A DNA stretch of 64,000 bases, from NCBI RefSeq assembly GCF_014822185.1, contig NZ_QVLR01000024.1, positions 1 through 64,000 on the forward strand. Direction: 5' to 3'. The notes under the pieces were generated by a model that saw nothing but the letters and a program-made list of their open reading frames with translations, was not told the DNA's origin and ran no database searches. How positions within the stretch are numbered: the first letter of the stretch is position 1; each line of letters begins with the position of its first letter. Both the position numbers and the translations under genes were made by a program. The DNA comes from Azoarcus sp. Aa7 (lineage in GTDB: Bacteria; Pseudomonadota; Gammaproteobacteria; Burkholderiales; Rhodocyclaceae). Below are positions 1-10,943 of the stretch, one piece after another.

Positions 1-170
1 CGAGCATCGAAACCGGGAACCGATCCGTTGGACTACACTGAAGGGTAGTCACTGCAATGACGCGTGGCTAAAGTCCCTGGGTAAAATTCAACGCGCACGG
101 CTGGGTAATTTTGGATGCGCGCCGACACTGCAGCAAACTTTGCCTTTCCATTTGTCTTACTCCTATTTGT

Positions 171-1235
171 ATGAGCGCTTCCGCACTCCATTTTTCCGAT
201 CGTTCGCAGGGCGAACAGGAGCAAAACGGGGTTCAAACGGGGGCTACTGATCGGCAACTGTTTGAATTTCTTGGAGACGTCGCCGGTGAGTGGAAAGAGG
301 GTGAGCGACTTGACGTCCTGTTGCTTCGAGCGCTCTGCTCCTTGTCCGCTGCTCGCCCGGAGCAATCTGGCGAGGGCTTTGACTCCAGGGAGATCGTCGA
401 AATTGTTGGTCTGCTTCGCGGCAAACCGTGGTCGAGCGGGGACGACAAGAATCAGATGTCGGACGACGTGCGCCGATCGTGGAACCGGCTCTTGGAGACT
501 TGGGCCGGGAAGGAGGAAGGGGTCATACAGCGGCTCACCGACGAGGGCATTTCGTCGATACCCTTGCTGCGAAAAACGGAGGGAGGTGGAACGGGCCGTA
601 CCTCACGGTACCGCGTCGAGTGGGTTCAGCGTGATCCAGTGACGTGCGAGCCCACCGTGGCAGCCGAGCGAGCAACGTTCGGTGACGCGGGGACGACCCT
701 CAGATACGTGTCTGAGGACATAGAAGACGCGATCGCCTTCGCGAAAATATTCGCGCGGGGCTACCACCTCACCGGCTTGCGGCGGTGGCTTTACATCGTG
801 CTGTTGGGCGGCCCGCTCTTGATTTCCTGGCTGGTCCTGGTCGATGTGCTGTTTGGTTTGTCGGTTACGGCCACGGTGGGGAGCAAGACTCCCCTTACCG
901 CAGTCCTGTCTGTTGCAACAGCTGCCGTTACGACGTGGCTGTGCGTCGGGCCATTATTGATGCTCGGGACGCACAATATCGTTGTCGCACCGTGGTGGAT
1001 GCAGTCGGTGGATGACGATCGCCTGCTCGAACGCCGCTATCCGCCGCGCTACGCCGACAAGACGATCAAGGCGATCCGCTATACGAGCTTGTGCCCGTTG
1101 TGCGGTGGAAAAGTTTCGGCGAAGGCTGGTGGGTTTGAATTCTGGGGCAGGTTGGTGGGGCGCTGCGAACACGCCCCGACCGAGCATGTATTTTCGTTCG
1201 ACCACGTCACCCGCAACGGACGGTCTCTGCGGTAA
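171..1235 (+). CDS. Unrecognised membrane protein with C-terminal zinc ribbon
   Basis: I do not recognise this protein (354 aa from the ATG at 171). Residues about 70-160 are soluble and have a winged-helix-like look. Two hydrophobic segments follow (about 206-230 and 242-266), then a cytoplasmic-looking tail with a zinc-ribbon-like motif: CPLC at about 308-311, then C and H residues near 332-334. An in-frame ATG at 111 would add 20 residues. Neither start has a good Shine-Dalgarno sequence, so the N-terminus is uncertain. The gene runs convergently toward the defence-type operon with 73 bp between the stop codons. A membrane-linked sensor or effector of the same island is possible, but that is inference. 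The 1-170 stretch upstream shows no supported gene. Confidence 0.6.
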   Translation: MSASALHFSDRSQGEQEQNGVQTGATDRQLFEFLGDVAGEWKEGERLDVLLLRALCSLSAARPEQSGEGFDSREIVEIVGLLRGKPWSSGDDKNQMSDDVRRSWNRLLETWAGKEEGVIQRLTDEGISSIPLLRKTEGGGTGRTSRYRVEWVQRDPVTCEPTVAAERATFGDAGTTLRYVSEDIEDAIAFAKIFARGYHLTGLRRWLYIVLLGGPLLISWLVLVDVLFGLSVTATVGSKTPLTAVLSVATAAVTTWLCVGPLLMLGTHNIVVAPWWMQSVDDDRLLERRYPPRYADKTIKAIRYTSLCPLCGGKVSAKAGGFEFWGRLVGRCEHAPTEHVFSFDHVTRNGRSLR

Positions 1236-1308
1236 GCATGGAGGGGCGGCGACAAGGGGCCCCCACCTGCGACGACTCGGACTACGGTGGCGGCCGGCGT
1301 CTCGCCAC

Positions 1309-4143
1309 TTACTCGAATTCGGCGGTTCGGAATTTCAGTACGCTGCAGTTCTCACGTACTGCCCGCTGAACGCCCTCATCAAAGCCAGCTTCGCTCTCCG
1401 CACGAATGTCGATCGAGATCCTGACCTTGACGCCCGGTTGCGACGTGAACTGCAGCAGGACTTCGTCGACGACATCCGAGAACTGCTTCTTGGCCAGCAC
1501 CGGGTCGAGTTCGGCGGTCGCAAAGAACTGTCGCGTGGAGACTGCCGCGTCTGGCGTGTGCGTTACCGTATAGCGCAGACCGCCGGAGTCGTTCATGCTT
1601 TCCGATGACTTCGCTCCAGGTTCCGGGGACGTGGAAGACGGTTGGGCAGCTCTTTCCCGTTCTGCTTCTTCCTCCGCCCGGAGTGCATCCGCGTAGGTTG
1701 CCGCAGCGGACGGTTCGACGAACAACAATGCAGCATCGAAGAACAGCGACGCCCTGCGGCCGAAGCTGAATCCGACGTACTTCTCCCCCTCGATGCCTTG
1801 GGCGAAGCCGAAGAAGTCGGTGCTCTCGGCTCCGGCCATCATCGTGTGCTGGAATACCGTGTCGTCCTTCAGTCGAGGCAGGTAGAGCTGCTGGCAAGTC
1901 TGCTGCCAAACCTGAAGTGCGCTGACGGCGTTTGTTTCACCCTTCCAGAACCACGTCTTGAGCATGGTCGCGAGATGGATCGGTGCCCAACTGCTGATCA
2001 GCAACTCGTTGTCGTGTAGGACGCGCTCGATTTCCTGGGACAGGTTCGGTGCGCCGGGATTGATCTGGAAATGCTCCCACTGTACTTCCGACAGGCCCTT
2101 GCCGGGGCGAGCCTCCTGCATCGGGGTTACGATCCACTTATAGGTCTCGCGGATCATGCGTCGAACGGTTTCGCCAGCGTCCTCCAGGCTCTTCTCCGCC
2201 TGTCGCGACTGGAACAGATCGAGGTTGAGCTTCAGGTCCTTGATGTCACGAACGATTGATTGCCACGCGAGCATCGACCGGACGTGGTCCCTCAATCGGC
2301 TGACGCTGTCGTAGTCTGGCGCGAGGAAGAGCAGGCGGTTCTTCTTGAATCGCGGCTGCTCCCCGCGGCTCTTCAGGATGTCGCTCGCGTAATCGGTGGC
2401 GAGATTGGGGCCGCCTCGGCTGAATCCGGCGTCGGGTGGCAGGACGACCAGTCGAAGCTGCCAGTCGTCCGGGATGTCGCCACTCGGTGCAAAGACGTGG
2501 ATGCCTCCGAACAGGCTCGACGCGAAGCTGCGCTGAATGCGCTCATGGATCGCGGGCAAGACGTCCTCGCGGTCCTTGAAGCGCCGTTTCCGGTCTTCCA
2601 TTTCCCGGCGTAGGTTGGGGCGGGTGTCGAACCAGAAGCGGTTGTTACCGCTGTTCAGGTAATGCAGTCTGTCACTCAGCCGACGCAGGGCGTCCTTGAA
2701 CAGGCCGATCTGCTGGCCGGGAAGTGCGACGCCGAGCAGCACACGTTCCTGCTCGATCCCGCGCACCATTTGATTCGCCGTGCTCGGAGCGCTGCCCAGG
2801 AACACCGTCCGTGCCGTACGGCGGCAAGCCTGTACACTGCCGAGACGGGTATCGACACTCTCGATGCTCGTCGTTTCCGCACGGTCGCCGTCAACGTCGC
2901 GTTCCAGCACCGGGTCCCAGCCTTGGGGCAGGTAGTAGATCACCTCGTTGCGCGTGTCGGCGTCATACAGCGGCAAGCTGCCGGGCATGATCAGCGGGTC
3001 GTTATTGCCGTCCTGCCACAACCGGTGGATGGCCTTCGCCATCAACTTCAGCACGCCCCGTGTGCGCTGGAAGTTGTCGAGCGACGACCAGTCTTCATAC
3101 AGGCGATCGAACACCTCAGGGTGGATGGGGTAAGCGTGGACCAGGCGTTCCAGATAGCGCCCTTCCTGCGTCTCGTGCGGCAGCTCCTGGCCGTTCGCAA
3201 CGTAGAAGTCCGCAAAGGCACGGCACACCGATTCCGCAGCCTTCGTGTCATCGATGCGGGCGAACAGGCGCCGCCGTACGATCTCGAATGCTTCCTCGGT
3301 GGCGACCGGCTTCCAGATCGCCTGCACGCGTGCGAAGTAATGTTCCAGCGTGCGCAGCGCCTTCACCCCGCGCTGGCTCACCGCCTCCTTTTCCGATTCG
3401 GGCAGCGAGGCGAGCAGCATCGCATTCGGCACTGCCTTCAATGCCTCGGTCAGTGCCTGGATGAAGGAGAGGTTCGAGTCGAAGCTCCCGCCGGAGAGCG
3501 CCTTGCCATCTTCGAACTGGGCGACGTAGCGTACCAGCTCGTCGACGAGAATCACGCAGGGGGCGTAGTGGGACAGCAACTCAGCGAGCACCTGCTTGCC
3601 GGGCGCGGTGCCGCTATCGTCCGCGTGACGGACCTGTTCGTAGGCCGCGGCGCCGCCGAGCTGCCATGCGAGTTCACCCCACAGCGTACGTACCGTCGTG
3701 CCGGCATAGTCGTAAGGTTTGCTCGCGAGATCGAGCAGACGGACTCCGTCGAGCACCACCAGCCGTGCGCGGGGCAGTTCCGTAACGCCGGCCCCGTCCA
3801 GAATCTGCGAGACGCCTTGCAGGTCGCTGGCGGACGTGCCGCCTTTCGCAAGGTGATACACCGCCATCATCGTGTGCGTCTTGCCGCCGCCGAATGCGGT
3901 CTGCAATTGGATGACCGGGTCGCCACCGCGATTCGTCAGCCGCTTCACGACGGAATCGAGCAGCAGGCGCATGCCTTCGGTGATGAAGGTGCGCTGGAAG
4001 AACAGCTTTGGGTCCTGGTACTCGGCAGTCGCCGTACCTTCATGGACCCGCGACAGGTCGGCGGCGAATTCCGCCTGCTGGAAGGTGCCTTTCAGCACGT
4101 CTTCGTGAGGAACGGCGATTTCACGCCACGGTTTCAGGCTCAT
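1309..4143 (-). CDS. DUF499-type AAA+ ATPase, last gene of defence-type operon
   Basis: This 944-aa protein matches the DUF499 family of large predicted AAA+ ATPases. A P-loop (AFGGGKTHT) lies at about 83-91 and a Walker B segment (CVILVDELV) with Asp at about 201. The C-terminal 100 residues carry a low-complexity linker rich in Ser, Glu and Ala, then a small domain. The ATG overlaps the TGA of the upstream DUF1016 gene (ATGA, 4140-4143), so translation is probably coupled. DUF499 proteins often neighbour DUF1156 methyltransferases and SNF2 helicases in defence islands, as here. I infer an ATP-driven motor or switch subunit of the same complex. Its substrate is unknown. Confidence 0.9.
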   Translation of the reverse strand: MSLKPWREIAVPHEDVLKGTFQQAEFAADLSRVHEGTATAEYQDPKLFFQRTFITEGMRLLLDSVVKRLTNRGGDPVIQLQTAFGGGKTHTMMAVYHLAKGGTSASDLQGVSQILDGAGVTELPRARLVVLDGVRLLDLASKPYDYAGTTVRTLWGELAWQLGGAAAYEQVRHADDSGTAPGKQVLAELLSHYAPCVILVDELVRYVAQFEDGKALSGGSFDSNLSFIQALTEALKAVPNAMLLASLPESEKEAVSQRGVKALRTLEHYFARVQAIWKPVATEEAFEIVRRRLFARIDDTKAAESVCRAFADFYVANGQELPHETQEGRYLERLVHAYPIHPEVFDRLYEDWSSLDNFQRTRGVLKLMAKAIHRLWQDGNNDPLIMPGSLPLYDADTRNEVIYYLPQGWDPVLERDVDGDRAETTSIESVDTRLGSVQACRRTARTVFLGSAPSTANQMVRGIEQERVLLGVALPGQQIGLFKDALRRLSDRLHYLNSGNNRFWFDTRPNLRREMEDRKRRFKDREDVLPAIHERIQRSFASSLFGGIHVFAPSGDIPDDWQLRLVVLPPDAGFSRGGPNLATDYASDILKSRGEQPRFKKNRLLFLAPDYDSVSRLRDHVRSMLAWQSIVRDIKDLKLNLDLFQSRQAEKSLEDAGETVRRMIRETYKWIVTPMQEARPGKGLSEVQWEHFQINPGAPNLSQEIERVLHDNELLISSWAPIHLATMLKTWFWKGETNAVSALQVWQQTCQQLYLPRLKDDTVFQHTMMAGAESTDFFGFAQGIEGEKYVGFSFGRRASLFFDAALLFVEPSAAATYADALRAEEEAERERAAQPSSTSPEPGAKSSESMNDSGGLRYTVTHTPDAAVSTRQFFATAELDPVLAKKQFSDVVDEVLLQFTSQPGVKVRISIDIRAESEAGFDEGVQRAVRENCSVLKFRTAEFE

Positions 4144-5210
4144 TGTTGTTCTCCCTCCGCATCGGGTACATGCGGCAATGCTCCGGTGCTCGCCCGCTCG
4201 CGGGCGCGTTCGATTGCGCGGTGCAGTTGATTCTGTAGCAGTGCCAGATCGGGAATGTGGGCGAGATATTCCGCCACACGGATGTTCGACGCACCCAGGT
4301 CCATCAGCTCGACCTGTTCCTTATCTGCCCCAGCGCACAAGATCAGGCCGATGGGCGCTTCCTCGCCAGCAGCCCGCTCATTCTTGTCCAGCCAGCGCAG
4401 GTACAGCTCCATCTGTCCCTTGTGCGCAGGCTGGAAGGTTTCCAGCTTCAGCTCGACGGCCACCAAGCGGCGCAGGTGACGGTGGTAGAACAGCAGGTCG
4501 AGATAGAAGTCGTCGGCGCCGACGGTTATTCGCTTCTGCCGTGCGGCGAAGGTGAAGCCGACGCCCATTTCCAGCAAAAAGCGCTCCATGTCGCGCAGGA
4601 TCGCCGTTTCCAGGTCGCGTTCGCTGTACCCCTCGGGCAATCCGAGAAAGTCGAGCATGTACGGGTCGCGGAACACCATGTCGGGGGTCATCTGCCCGCC
4701 CGCTCGCAGGTGGCTGATCTCGGCCTGGACGACCGCCTCCGGTTGCTTGGCCAGGGCCGTGCGCAGGTAAAGCTGGCTGGCGATGCGCTCGCGCAGGGTG
4801 CGTACGCTCCAGCGCTCGATACGGCATATCTCCGCGTAATACTCGCGCTCCAGGGCCTGCTTGAGCGGCAGAATTTCGACGAAATGGCTCCAGCTCAATT
4901 CTCGTGACAGCGTCGCGACAATCTTTTGATCGGGGAAGGCTTCCGCAAACTGCACCATGCGCCGCAGGCTCTTTTCGGCAAATCCGCGGCCGTAGTCGCG
5001 GACCAATTGTCGCGACACCGTCGCGACAATCTGGGTGCCATATTCGGCCCGACTGTCGTCCAACACTTCACGGCGAATGCGGTTCCCTACGCGCCAGTAC
5101 AACATCGTCAAGGCGCTGTTGGCGGTTTGTGCGACGTGATGGCGGGCTTGCTCGATAAGGTCGCGCAGTTCGGAGAGCAAGGATGGGTTGGCCTTGGCGA
5201 GCTTACCCAT
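4140..5210 (-). CDS. DUF1016 (YhcG-type) PD-(D/E)XK nuclease-domain protein
   Basis: This 356-aa protein has the two-part layout of the DUF1016/YhcG family. An N-terminal helical DNA-binding region (about 10-150) is followed by a PD-(D/E)XK nuclease domain (about 175-330). The likely catalytic residues are D238, E253 and K255, in YLDLLFYHR and AVELKLE, with a Gln at about 266. I chose ATG 5210, which overlaps the end of the previous gene by 8 bp; an upstream extension would run into that gene. The stop overlaps the DUF499 start by 4 bp. Family members occur singly and in defence islands. A DNA-cleaving effector of this operon is plausible but inferred. Confidence 0.88.
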   Translation of the reverse strand: MGKLAKANPSLLSELRDLIEQARHHVAQTANSALTMLYWRVGNRIRREVLDDSRAEYGTQIVATVSRQLVRDYGRGFAEKSLRRMVQFAEAFPDQKIVATLSRELSWSHFVEILPLKQALEREYYAEICRIERWSVRTLRERIASQLYLRTALAKQPEAVVQAEISHLRAGGQMTPDMVFRDPYMLDFLGLPEGYSERDLETAILRDMERFLLEMGVGFTFAARQKRITVGADDFYLDLLFYHRHLRRLVAVELKLETFQPAHKGQMELYLRWLDKNERAAGEEAPIGLILCAGADKEQVELMDLGASNIRVAEYLAHIPDLALLQNQLHRAIERARERASTGALPHVPDAEGEQQ

Positions 5211-5868
5211 GACCAGCCGCCTGCCACGCTTGCTGCAAGACTTCATGATCCGGGAGCAGTTCAAAGAACAACTGACTACCGTGCAGAGATCTGCTCAAGA
5301 TATCAACATCGCGTTGAATTTCGTTGTCCAGGCTCTCGTCCAGATAAGCAACGCCGCTGGCGAACTTACGATGCACACTCTGCCGCAAGCTGCGCAAACC
5401 ACTCGCCAGCGCCCGCATTGCCTCGATGTCCGCTGTTTCAAGCGGTATGTTCAGTGAGTGCTGTGCGATCAGCGAGCGGGTCAGGTCATTGTGGCTCAGA
5501 TATTTGTCCCGCAGGGTCTTCAGGTTGGAGCCATCCCAAAGTCTCCGGATGGCCATCTCGTCATCGCCGACTCCAGGCTCCAGAGCAACCAAGCGTTTCA
5601 AGCTGAGGTTGGGCCTGTCGCCTTCTTTCTTGCCGCTATTCTCCGGATCCATCAGCCGGGACAAGCGCATCAACATCGACTCCATCAGCGCCGTCTGCAA
5701 CAACCGAAAAACCAGAGGACTATCCTCCTTCAGCAGAGCCAAGCCTTTTCCATCCGGCTTGAGGAGCGCACGCTCGACGGTTTCCCATAGAACCTGAATG
5801 CCTGTGATCTCCTTCGTGAGGACGGCCCACAGGTTCGCCGCGGTCAGGTTAGTTTGCACTGTCGTCAT
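5203..5868 (-). CDS. HEPN-domain (AbiU2-like) protein
   Basis: This 221-aa, mostly alpha-helical protein has an R-x5-H motif (RDKYLSH, R120 and H126). That is the signature of HEPN ribonucleases, and the surrounding sequence resembles the AbiU2-like HEPN group. The ATG at 5868 lies 7 bp after the DUF1156 stop. The gene overlaps the next one by 8 bp, so it is embedded in the operon and not a separate cassette. HEPN proteins are often RNases or toxins that halt translation on infection. That role here is inferred from the motif and the neighbours. A degenerate structural HEPN is the alternative. Confidence 0.7.
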   Translation of the reverse strand: MTTVQTNLTAANLWAVLTKEITGIQVLWETVERALLKPDGKGLALLKEDSPLVFRLLQTALMESMLMRLSRLMDPENSGKKEGDRPNLSLKRLVALEPGVGDDEMAIRRLWDGSNLKTLRDKYLSHNDLTRSLIAQHSLNIPLETADIEAMRALASGLRSLRQSVHRKFASGVAYLDESLDNEIQRDVDILSRSLHGSQLFFELLPDHEVLQQAWQAAGHG

Positions 5869-5875
5869 GGCAGCC

Positions 5876-8755
5876 TCAAATATCCAGGCTACCCTGCGCA
5901 CCGACCACGCCCGTTTCGCCCGCCGCCTGTTCGATGCTCGACCAGCTCGCGATCAGCTCGTTGTACGCGCGGGCCTCTTCCGCCCAACCCTTGCGTTCGC
6001 ACAGCGTGTACAGGCGATAGGCGAGTGCCCGGAGCGGTTCGGATCGCGTCGGCATGCTGGCGAGCAAGGCTCCAGCGAAAGGCTCTCCGTCGTGATTTAG
6101 GGCGCGGATGAGCTGATGCAGCGCTTCCCAAATAGGGGTGCGCTCATCGGTTTCGGGAGTCCAGTCGGCAGAAAGCTCCGCCCAGCGCAGCAGGCGCAGA
6201 TTTCCCTTGGCACTTTCCACGACGCCGGCGTCGGCCAGTCCGGAAACGCTGGTGCCTTTCGCTCGGGCGAGCACGTCGGCCTCGCCGAACTTGCCTTCGG
6301 CCCAGCCTTGGGCCTCGAACCAGTGTAGGCAGAACTGTGTGTCGTGGTCGAAGTCGTCCTCGGTGAGGAAGCGGTTGATGAGCTGCAGCGCGGTGCGCAC
6401 GCTCATCGGCGTGCCGTCGGCTTCAAGAACCGCGGCGTATTGGCTGAAGATGGCCATGCCGGGGCCGATGATGGCCTGGCTGAGATCGACTGGCGCTACC
6501 GGACTATTGACCCCGCCGCGGGTCATGTCGAGGAGGGCCTCGGGCAGTAGGGCGTTGAGTTCACGCAGAAACTCGCGTCGGCTGACCGTTGTGGCGTCGG
6601 CTTCACGTTTGCGGCAGACGAGGACGATACTCGAAGCCAAGACATTGCTATTTTTTTTCAGCGCTACGGTTAACTCGGTGCGCATCGGCCAAGTACCTGT
6701 GATGGCAAAACCTGCGCGAATTACGGCTTCGAGGAAGGTTTCCCATCCGGTGCTGTGCGTACCTGCCTCGGCTTTGGTTTCCGTCTGTTTGAATGCGTAG
6801 TAGATAGTCACCGGGAAACCCGGGTGAGCTTGCTCTGCTAGGTTGTGGATCGCGCGGGTCATGCCGCCAAGGAAGAAGGCTTCCGCCTGCTCCTTGCCGC
6901 CGTGGCGATAGGGCGTAGCGACCAGCTCCTCAGCCTTGGGTACTGCGAGTGTGGCATAGAGACTTGGGAAGATCGGCTTCAGACTCTTCCTGAGCCAGAC
7001 ATAAAAAAAATCGGACAAATCAGCATAGCCGATGTTGTCGTAATAAGGAGGGTCAGTCGAAACTACCTTCCGTGCAGTAATTGTCTGGGACTGCGCGTCC
7101 CTTTGTACAACCTCACCTCGACCACATGCGGATAGTTTGTCCAAGGCCTCACATAAGGAAACGGCTGTGCCAAGAATGTCACCCCCCGCCCCGGCCAACG
7201 GATTTGTCTCGGCATAGTCCCATACCATCGGCAGGGCCTGTCGCCCGAACGTTCCTCGCAATCTATCCATAGGCGACTCCCAAAAGCAGAGCGAGGAGTT
7301 CCTGTCGGTCGCCTTACTAACCGCAAACGCCAGATACATACCTATGGCCTGCGCATAAGCCGTCGCGCCACTGCCACCGGCATCCAGCCCCACTTCATCG
7401 TCGGCAATCCCCGACGCCAGCACATGTTGACGGCATCGTTCAATCGCTTCCTGCACCAGATCGGAAAAGGTGGTCAGCGCCACCAGTTGGCGGGAGGTGA
7501 AGAGGTCGCCGTAGGCTTTCAGGCCGTACAGCGGCGGCGAGAACCAGCGTGGGTTCTCCGGCATTGCCACTTCCGGCTTCCACTCAGGTCGTGCCCGGCA
7601 CGCGATGGCCTCCTGTTCTTCGTTCGGCGTGAGATAGATGCGACCGAGGGTGCAAACAGCCACGATCGCCATCAGCCGCGAACCCATGCGCCCCGCATTC
7701 GCTTCAGTGTAGATGTGTTGCGATTCAATTGGCGTGTTCGACAGCAGGCACTGGAAATTCGCCCCCCGAGACAGCTTGGTGCCTCCCTTCGCACTGTCCG
7801 GTGGCGTCCCCGTTTTCACCGCGAATCGATAGGTGTGCCCGTCGATGACGGGATCGACATAGACTTCCTTGCCCGCTTTGCTCGACAGCACAAAGGTCGA
7901 GGCCAGCGGTACTTCGGCATGGCTGAAGGCCGGGTTGGGGCTCTTTACGGTACGAGCCCATAACCACGCGATCACCGTGAGCTGCTGGCCGAGCAGCGGC
8001 TTGAGGTCTGGCCGTTCGGCAACCATCTCCGCGGTGACTTCGATCTTCGGGTACAGGTGGCCGATCCGCTTCTCAGCCTCGGCACGCATCCAGGCGCCGT
8101 AGCGGCGAACATCTTCGGCAAGCCCTTTCGCGCCGGACCAGTCATCAGCATAGCTGCCGTCGTACTTCGTCCCCTCGGGCAAGGGACCGATCGGCTTGCG
8201 ACCCGCAAAGCGCGGCGGGATCTCGATCATTGCCTTGTTGATGGTCACCGCGACCGGGTTGAGGTCCGACGCGTAGCTTTCTAGGCCCAGGCGCTGCGCT
8301 TCCAGCGGAAGTGCGCCCCCGCCCGCAAACGGATCATGAAAGGCGGGGAGCTTGTCCGGGTTGAAAAGCTCGGCCGCCCGCGGGTGGTCCTTGTTCAGTT
8401 CGCAGGTCTCGCGCCAGCTGCGCACGATCTCGGCGCGGGCGCGGGCGATCACTTCCTCGTTGTTGGTGTTCTCCCACTTCACGAGGTCTTCGATGATCCT
8501 GAACAAGCGCTCGCGCTCGATCGCAGCCTTTTCCTTATTCACCCCGTACTTGAAGCCGCCGCCCTGTTGGTAACCGGGGTCGTTCACCATCTGCGCGAAG
8601 ATCACTGCTCGTGCAGCAGCTAGCGGCCGCCGTGCCCACCACAGGTGGAGGGTGCTGGGGTGGCCGTGACGGATGGACTTCTCGCGGGCCGAGGCAACGT
8701 TGATGGCGTCGAGGGGGAGGGCGACTTCGATGAGTTTCTTGGGGCTGCGGATCAC
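5876..8755 (-). CDS. DUF1156 adenine-type DNA methyltransferase
   Basis: This 959-aa protein matches the DUF1156 (COG1743) methyltransferase family. The N-terminus carries the family block around [19 protein letters not shown]. The SAM-binding motif DPFAGGG is at 141-147, and the amino-methyltransferase catalytic motif DPPY is at 568-571. Motif I therefore precedes motif IV with a very long insertion between them. The start is GTG at 8755; the encoded N-terminus fits the family even though I see no strong Shine-Dalgarno sequence. It lies 29 bp after the 115-aa gene and 7 bp before the HEPN gene. It probably methylates adenine in host DNA as the self-marking arm of the system (inference). Confidence 0.92.
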   Translation of the reverse strand: MIRSPKKLIEVALPLDAINVASAREKSIRHGHPSTLHLWWARRPLAAARAVIFAQMVNDPGYQQGGGFKYGVNKEKAAIERERLFRIIEDLVKWENTNNEEVIARARAEIVRSWRETCELNKDHPRAAELFNPDKLPAFHDPFAGGGALPLEAQRLGLESYASDLNPVAVTINKAMIEIPPRFAGRKPIGPLPEGTKYDGSYADDWSGAKGLAEDVRRYGAWMRAEAEKRIGHLYPKIEVTAEMVAERPDLKPLLGQQLTVIAWLWARTVKSPNPAFSHAEVPLASTFVLSSKAGKEVYVDPVIDGHTYRFAVKTGTPPDSAKGGTKLSRGANFQCLLSNTPIESQHIYTEANAGRMGSRLMAIVAVCTLGRIYLTPNEEQEAIACRARPEWKPEVAMPENPRWFSPPLYGLKAYGDLFTSRQLVALTTFSDLVQEAIERCRQHVLASGIADDEVGLDAGGSGATAYAQAIGMYLAFAVSKATDRNSSLCFWESPMDRLRGTFGRQALPMVWDYAETNPLAGAGGDILGTAVSLCEALDKLSACGRGEVVQRDAQSQTITARKVVSTDPPYYDNIGYADLSDFFYVWLRKSLKPIFPSLYATLAVPKAEELVATPYRHGGKEQAEAFFLGGMTRAIHNLAEQAHPGFPVTIYYAFKQTETKAEAGTHSTGWETFLEAVIRAGFAITGTWPMRTELTVALKKNSNVLASSIVLVCRKREADATTVSRREFLRELNALLPEALLDMTRGGVNSPVAPVDLSQAIIGPGMAIFSQYAAVLEADGTPMSVRTALQLINRFLTEDDFDHDTQFCLHWFEAQGWAEGKFGEADVLARAKGTSVSGLADAGVVESAKGNLRLLRWAELSADWTPETDERTPIWEALHQLIRALNHDGEPFAGALLASMPTRSEPLRALAYRLYTLCERKGWAEEARAYNELIASWSSIEQAAGETGVVGAQGSLDI

Positions 8756-8784
8756 AGGTGGGTCTCGGAGGGATCAACTTGCGC

Positions 8785-9132
8785 TTACAGGGCGCAGTAC
8801 CAGTCGAGAAAGTCCGGCAGCGCCTCGGGCGGCAGTCGCCAGTACGAGGCCGGACTTCCCAACTGCAGGCGAGGGGCGTTCTTTCCGTTCAGGTTGGAGT
8901 TGCGCGGCGAGTGCGCATTGTAGTGCTCGCAGACGTCCTCGAAGCGGGCAGGAATGCCAACTGCGACGCATTCGGTCCAGAGGAAGACGCCTGTCTTGCG
9001 TTCGCGTTCGAGAGCCAGCTCGCGCCCGCTGGCGGTGCGAAAGCCGGCGATGTATCGGGTGGGCGCACAAATGCGTACAAGCTTCGACGCAAGAATCTTC
9101 TCGGCGATGGCGCCGGTGGTCGTGCCGGTCAT
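8785..9132 (-). CDS. Small unrecognised protein (115 aa) in defence-type operon
   Basis: I do not recognise this protein. It begins [14 protein letters not shown] at ATG 9132, overlapping the stop of the DUF262 gene as ATGA. It has no signal peptide or membrane segment, few cysteines, and a Trp- and Pro-rich C-terminus ending LDWYCAL. The tight coupling on its 5' side says it is a genuine operon member and not a shadow frame. It could be a small specificity, adaptor or inhibitor subunit, but nothing in the sequence decides this. Confidence 0.75.
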   Translation of the reverse strand: MTGTTTGAIAEKILASKLVRICAPTRYIAGFRTASGRELALERERKTGVFLWTECVAVGIPARFEDVCEHYNAHSPRNSNLNGKNAPRLQLGSPASYWRLPPEALPDFLDWYCAL

Positions 9133-10943
9133 GCCAGTGCCTCGTCTTCGTCGGTGATCTGCGACGGCACCGCGTCCGGGGATGTGAGCAGCGTGCGCAT
9201 GCGATCGGCGATGAGTTGGCGACGCGCGGTGATGAAGTCGATGAAGCAGAATTCGTCGTACAACGCCGGGTCTGCAGGCAGACGGTGTCGAGCGAAATCC
9301 GCGGGCGTTCGGCTCGCAACCCAGTCCTCGAAATCCATCTGGTAATACTCGCGAGCCTCCTCGGCCGACATGAGGGCGAAGTTCGCCAGCCGGCTCGCCC
9401 AGCTTTGCGTCGCCGGGATGTCTGCGGTTTCGACTCCGGCGGCCTGCAGTCGCTCGTCGAGCAGGCGGTGAGACGGCATGATCTGAACGAGCTGGAAGGA
9501 TTCGGTGCGCCAATCGACGCGGTCATACAGCAGGCTGAGAGCGGGCTGTCCGAGTCGGGTCTTGGCCTCCGTGGCGCAGAAGCGGGCAATCGTGTCGTCG
9601 TCGAAATCCATCACCCGGCCACGTTTGGTCATGCGTTCGGTCAGCACCCGGACAGGGAAAGCAGTCGACAACGCGAGCTGTTCGTTGAGGATGCGGCGAT
9701 ACAGCTCCATCGTCACGTTTGCTGCGCCGCCGAGAACGCCGTGGTAGAGCACTGCGATGATCCAGCGCCGAATGCGTTCTTCGTCGTCAGGCGTGACGCT
9801 CCATTCGCCGAGCGGCCTCCCGCGATTGAGCTTGAAGATGTAGCAGCCGACTAGCATGACGGCGTTGGTGCCGGTGAGGTGACCACCCGTTACGCGGATG
9901 CGGCTGAACAAGTCGGCGCTCATGCGTAGCGCGTGAGAACTCTCGGCCCAGCGCGATTCGATGATGGCGATGTTGCGCGGCGTGAAGTTGCGGAGTTGGA
10001 ACGCGAAGTCGAGATCGTTGAAGAAGAGGCCAGAGCGCAGGAGATAGTCGCGATCGAATGCCTTGTCCTGCTCTAGCACTTCGCGCAGGTGATAGGTGAG
10101 GGCTTCCGTCTCGTCGCGAGCATTGAGGCGTTCCCAGCGCAGCGTGACCATCGACATCAACAGGTCGCTCTTGCTCAGCTTGGTGCCGCCGTCATTGGCC
10201 CTGATGAAGATGTCGAGGACCTTGTCGTAGGACTGGTCCCGCTCCATGTAATAGGCGATGCAGTCTTCCTTCCAGACCGCGTGGTGCAGGCGGTTCAGGT
10301 TGTTCTTCAGGGTTGTACGCTGGTCCGTTTCCAGCAGGGGATAGAGCGTCAGTTCGCGCTCGATCGTGGCGGCAAGCTGCGCGTCGTTCGCAATGCCGAG
10401 AATGTCGCTGACCTTGAACCAGATCGCGGTCGAGCTGTTCTTCGGGCGGCGCTCGGTATCGACGAACTTGAAGCCGTAGTGGATGTCGCGGACGACGACT
10501 TCGTCCTCGTCACTGTCGCCCAAGCCGTGCGGGCTTTCGAGCAGGTTGAGGAAGAGCGCCTGCTCGACGAAGGCCGAACCTCGCCCTTTCTTGCCGTTTT
10601 TGACGCGATAGCTCCCGGTCAGTCCGATCAGCAGGGACGTGAGACGCTGCTGCCCGTCGAGAACCAGCGTGGCGGCTTGCGCGTCGTTCAGTTTGGCTCG
10701 GTCATTGTGGATATTGCCCTGCTGGAAATGCCGCACAAACTTGTAGATATCCCAATCATTGAAGTTTTCGGGCTGCAGCTCCCAGAACAGGAACGAGTTG
10801 ATCGGGTAGCCCCGCATCAACGAGTCGAATAGGCGAATGATCTGCTCTGTTTCCCACACGTAGGGGCGTTGTATGCCCGGGATCAGAACGTCGCGGTTGA
10901 TGCGGGAAAGAATCTGGGCAATCGTTGTCGAGTGGTAGTTCAT
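9129..10943 (-). CDS. DUF262 (GmrSD/ParB-like) protein
   Basis: This 604-aa protein has the N-terminal DUF262 fold: an [10 protein letters not shown] block near residue 20 and the diagnostic [10 protein letters not shown] motif further on. The fold is related to ParB/Srx NTPase domains and occurs in GmrSD-type restriction enzymes. The C-terminal third resembles the DUF1524 HNH region in outline, but the expected D-H-I-F-P block reads V-Q-I-M-P (about 9476-9490), so the catalytic His looks absent. ATG 10943 overlaps the helicase stop (ATGA). An upstream extension of the frame would lie wholly inside the helicase gene, so I rejected it. Confidence 0.87.
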   Translation of the reverse strand: MNYHSTTIAQILSRINRDVLIPGIQRPYVWETEQIIRLFDSLMRGYPINSFLFWELQPENFNDWDIYKFVRHFQQGNIHNDRAKLNDAQAATLVLDGQQRLTSLLIGLTGSYRVKNGKKGRGSAFVEQALFLNLLESPHGLGDSDEDEVVVRDIHYGFKFVDTERRPKNSSTAIWFKVSDILGIANDAQLAATIERELTLYPLLETDQRTTLKNNLNRLHHAVWKEDCIAYYMERDQSYDKVLDIFIRANDGGTKLSKSDLLMSMVTLRWERLNARDETEALTYHLREVLEQDKAFDRDYLLRSGLFFNDLDFAFQLRNFTPRNIAIIESRWAESSHALRMSADLFSRIRVTGGHLTGTNAVMLVGCYIFKLNRGRPLGEWSVTPDDEERIRRWIIAVLYHGVLGGAANVTMELYRRILNEQLALSTAFPVRVLTERMTKRGRVMDFDDDTIARFCATEAKTRLGQPALSLLYDRVDWRTESFQLVQIMPSHRLLDERLQAAGVETADIPATQSWASRLANFALMSAEEAREYYQMDFEDWVASRTPADFARHRLPADPALYDEFCFIDFITARRQLIADRMRTLLTSPDAVPSQITDEDEALA

